Shown here one piece after another: positions 62,001 to 64,000 of a DNA stretch of 64,000 nt (its first letter is position 1; every line of letters starts with the position of its first letter). Both the position numbers and the translations under genes were made by a program. Origin of the DNA: Nephromyces sp. MM_2019 (Eukaryota; Apicomplexa; Aconoidasida; Nephromycida); NCBI GenBank assembly GCA_015657535.1, contig JADHZB010001663.1, positions 1 through 64,000 of the forward strand. The letters are read 5' to 3'. The notes under the pieces are model-generated. The model worked only from the letters and a program-made list of their open reading frames with translations. It made no database searches and was not told the origin of the DNA.

Positions 62001-63458
62001 ATGCTTCTTATGTCATTTTCATTACCTATAATAGCGGGCACTTCTTCTAACTTATCTGTGAAAATTGTCTCTAGAGTATTCTTAAAATTTTTAAAATCAT
62101 ATAAAGCAGCTTTCAATTGAGAAAATTTTATCTTTAAATTACGCTGAAAGCTGCTTCACTCTTAAATGTTCTCTTTGCGTATAAAATATGCATCTGTAAG
62201 CTCATGTGTCTAACGAACCTGCGTAGAATATATGCAGCCCTTAATGTCATCCATCTCTTTCTTCCAGTGACGGCTTTCTTGCACTGTATCATCAAGTTTC
62301 TTTGCTAGATCTTCCTGTTGCTTATGTGATTCTGTTTGAACAGCGTTAAGCAAAAATTATTAAGCTGTGAAATTAGTGATTGTATGCTTTAAACTGTACC
62401 CCAGAAGATTCAAAAGATAAAATCATGGGGGAATTCAAGTTGTTGAGCTAAGGAAATTCCAGTTCAAACCAGTCTTAAGTAGCGTGTCTTTTTTTTTGCA
62501 TTACTCCTTATCTTAACATCTGTATGTTCTCAAATTTTTCATCATTTTCTTCTTCTATAAGACGTTCTGTTCCCAGTTATTCATCGCTTTCTTATTTCAC
62601 TTTACTAAATTCCTCAGACTAATATTGCAAATTACGAAGCTTTGCTCTTGATTTAATTCCCCTTAATTTTCATCTTTATTCAACTTTTTAATTCTTCATG
62701 CGATTTTAACCAGTTTTGTAGCGTAAGTTCAATAATTCTTTTCGTACTAGATTTGTTTTATCATCTGAAAACCTTTTTTTACTGTTGAAGCACAAAATTG
62801 ATTACATATTCCTTCTGCAGACAGCATATTCTACGAAATCGAACTTAGTACTTTGAAATAATACAATGCACAATATCAATTCTTTACATGTAATTGTCTC
62901 GTAAAAAGCACTGTTTTTTGCACCTTTTGAAATTAATCCTCCGGTTAATGCCGCGTAAATAAATTTGCCCCTCTTGGCTGCATGCATTCATTTTACGAAA
63001 GGCTCACTACTTCATTTTGGCTGACCTACTCTTTTACACCAAGCTGATTTTTTATATACGTATAAGTTATCAGGCCCACAACCTCACACCCAGACCTTTG
63101 AAACCCATGCTGTTGAGTTTTGAAAAATGTCGTACACACCTTCATAAAAAGTAAATTCAACCAAAAAATATTCAAATCATAGCTTTCAGGATATTTCTAA
63201 CCGGAAAGTTTTCGTTTTAAATTATCAACTTCTGCTTGAATTTCCATGTTTTTCTTTTGCTCCTTGGAGGGATATTTACATTCTGTATTTTCAGAACTTT
63301 CTCTGTTAGGGCATTTAGTAATGTCATTCCCCTCTGGGTTAGCATATGTGTTGCATAGTAAATGAGGGAGTGATGCTTTCAAATGATTGTGCATATGAGG
63401 GTGATCATAGTACATTGGAGGTAAGAAGTTCTGTGGGATAATAGGTATCCATTGGCCG
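56055..63458 (-). CDS. Large coiled-coil protein with a disordered C-terminal half, at least eight exons
   Basis: No family is recognised. Eight minus-strand exons connect in perfect phase: 63202-63458, 62219-62331, 61131-61322, 60111-60248, 59261-59509, 58730-58855, 57588-58381 and 56055-57489 (TAA at 56055). They give about 1100 residues. The first listed exon starts at a CAG acceptor and needs two bases from an upstream exon that I could not place, so the 5' end is missing or lies beyond the window. Residues about 75-325 are rich in E, K, Q, L and R with heptad-like spacing (AEVDNLKRKL, ENLERLQYELYNMKKKYEAE, LERLKDLSQENSRLREKHRQ), predicting a long coiled coil. The C-terminal roughly 740 residues are Ser/Asn/Pro/Gly rich and disordered. 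A structural or cytoskeletal role is an inference. Three donors are GTT-type (GTTAGA, GTTCGT, GTTTGT). Confidence 0.85.
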
Positions 63459-64000
63459 CTGCACACAAATCAGAGGGAAAAAGCAGTAATTTGATCAATT
63501 GCAAAATTGCTTTTGCCCCTAGCCCCTAGCAGTACTTACAAGCTCCAAATCAAGCAGTATTAATACGTTCTGGCTTAGTCAGTTTTAAGAAATAGTTGAA
63601 CAAGCAAATGTCGCATGAGCATCAATTTTCACATGACGATGCTGAAGCGAAAACATGGTGCATATAGCGAAAAGATGAACAAAGTTCTTTGCGTGGATAT
63701 AGCTATTAACTATATCCTTAAATGCTGATGCAGTTATACAGCAAGCTGTACATATTCACGACAAAATTTACATTCAATGTGAAAAAATGCCAAGCAAGTA
63801 AATCAAGGGCCGTGCTGCACTTTCTAAAATTCTTAAAAAACCACTGAAAAATACTGAAATATTTCAGCCTCAAAGCTTGATTTTTTTTGCACCTAAATTA
63901 AAAGAAGCAAATGAGTCAAGAAAAAATTAGAATAGCTACTGCTCTGACTTGCTTGCACTCGTCGCCGGATAATGGGGAAAAATAGGTTGAACAGAAGATG
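63459..64000. other. Upstream flank or first intron of the coiled-coil gene
   Basis: AT-rich sequence with no exon I can confirm. A strong minus-strand donor (CTT|GTAAGTACTG at about 63540) is present, but the frame it would need to join the exon at 63458 in phase has a stop close upstream and no ATG. A short ATG frame at about 63655 (MFSLQHRHVKIDA...) ends without a good donor. The true first exon is therefore unresolved or lies beyond position 64000. Confidence 0.4.

Overview
This is a protein-coding window from a eukaryotic nuclear genome. It holds no operons, ribosome binding sites or bacterial features. Small housekeeping genes are split into two to six exons by GT-AG introns of about 0.1 to 1.4 kb. 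They alternate with large, low-complexity genes that have no recognisable domain. Intergenic DNA is long and dominated by TG/CA microsatellites and minisatellites. Intron-rich housekeeping genes, a probable axonemal-type dynein light chain and big Ser/Pro/Asn-rich proteins fit an alveolate, most likely a coccidian-like apicomplexan. That is an inference from gene style, and I cannot name a species. || Layout: 2-2509 (+) is the 3' part of a large repeat-rich disordered protein, open to the left edge. 2510-11200 is repeat-dominated DNA. 11234-12433 (-) is SUMO, 2 exons. 17372-21383 (+) is a four-exon gene for a 937-residue disordered protein. 21772-22397 (+) is a weak candidate for a very small gene. 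25605-27082 (+) is a dithiol glutaredoxin, 4 exons. 30399-32789 (-) is ribosomal protein L7/uL30, 5 exons. 34204-37636 (+) is the V-ATPase 21-kDa proteolipid c'', 4 exons. 40490-42220 (-) is a Ser/Pro/His-rich protein with a possible myristoylation start. 42395-44460 (-) is a dynein light chain of the LC8/DNAL4 family, 4 exons. 48748-52160 (-) is prefoldin subunit 3, 6 exons. 56055-63458 (-) is at least eight exons of a coiled-coil protein of more than 1100 residues whose 5' end is not resolved. || Most short open frames in the window are random or antisense. The real small genes were assembled by joining exons at splice sites in matching reading phase. The genes share no single pathway. They cover protein modification (SUMO), redox (glutaredoxin), translation (L7), organelle acidification (V-ATPase), actin/tubulin folding (prefoldin 3) and microtubule motors (dynein light chain). 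|| Points of interest: TG-rich simple sequence tends to lie on the sense strand of the nearest gene and flips to CA where gene orientation flips. SUMO has an unusually long tail after its Gly-Gly. The 42.1 kb gene has a possible lipid-plus-basic membrane anchor and an open frame directly after its stop. A GC-rich block at 46.3-47.9 kb and two faint LINE-endonuclease-like traces are unexplained. I see no clear new multi-gene system. The four uncharacterised large proteins are the least-explained content.
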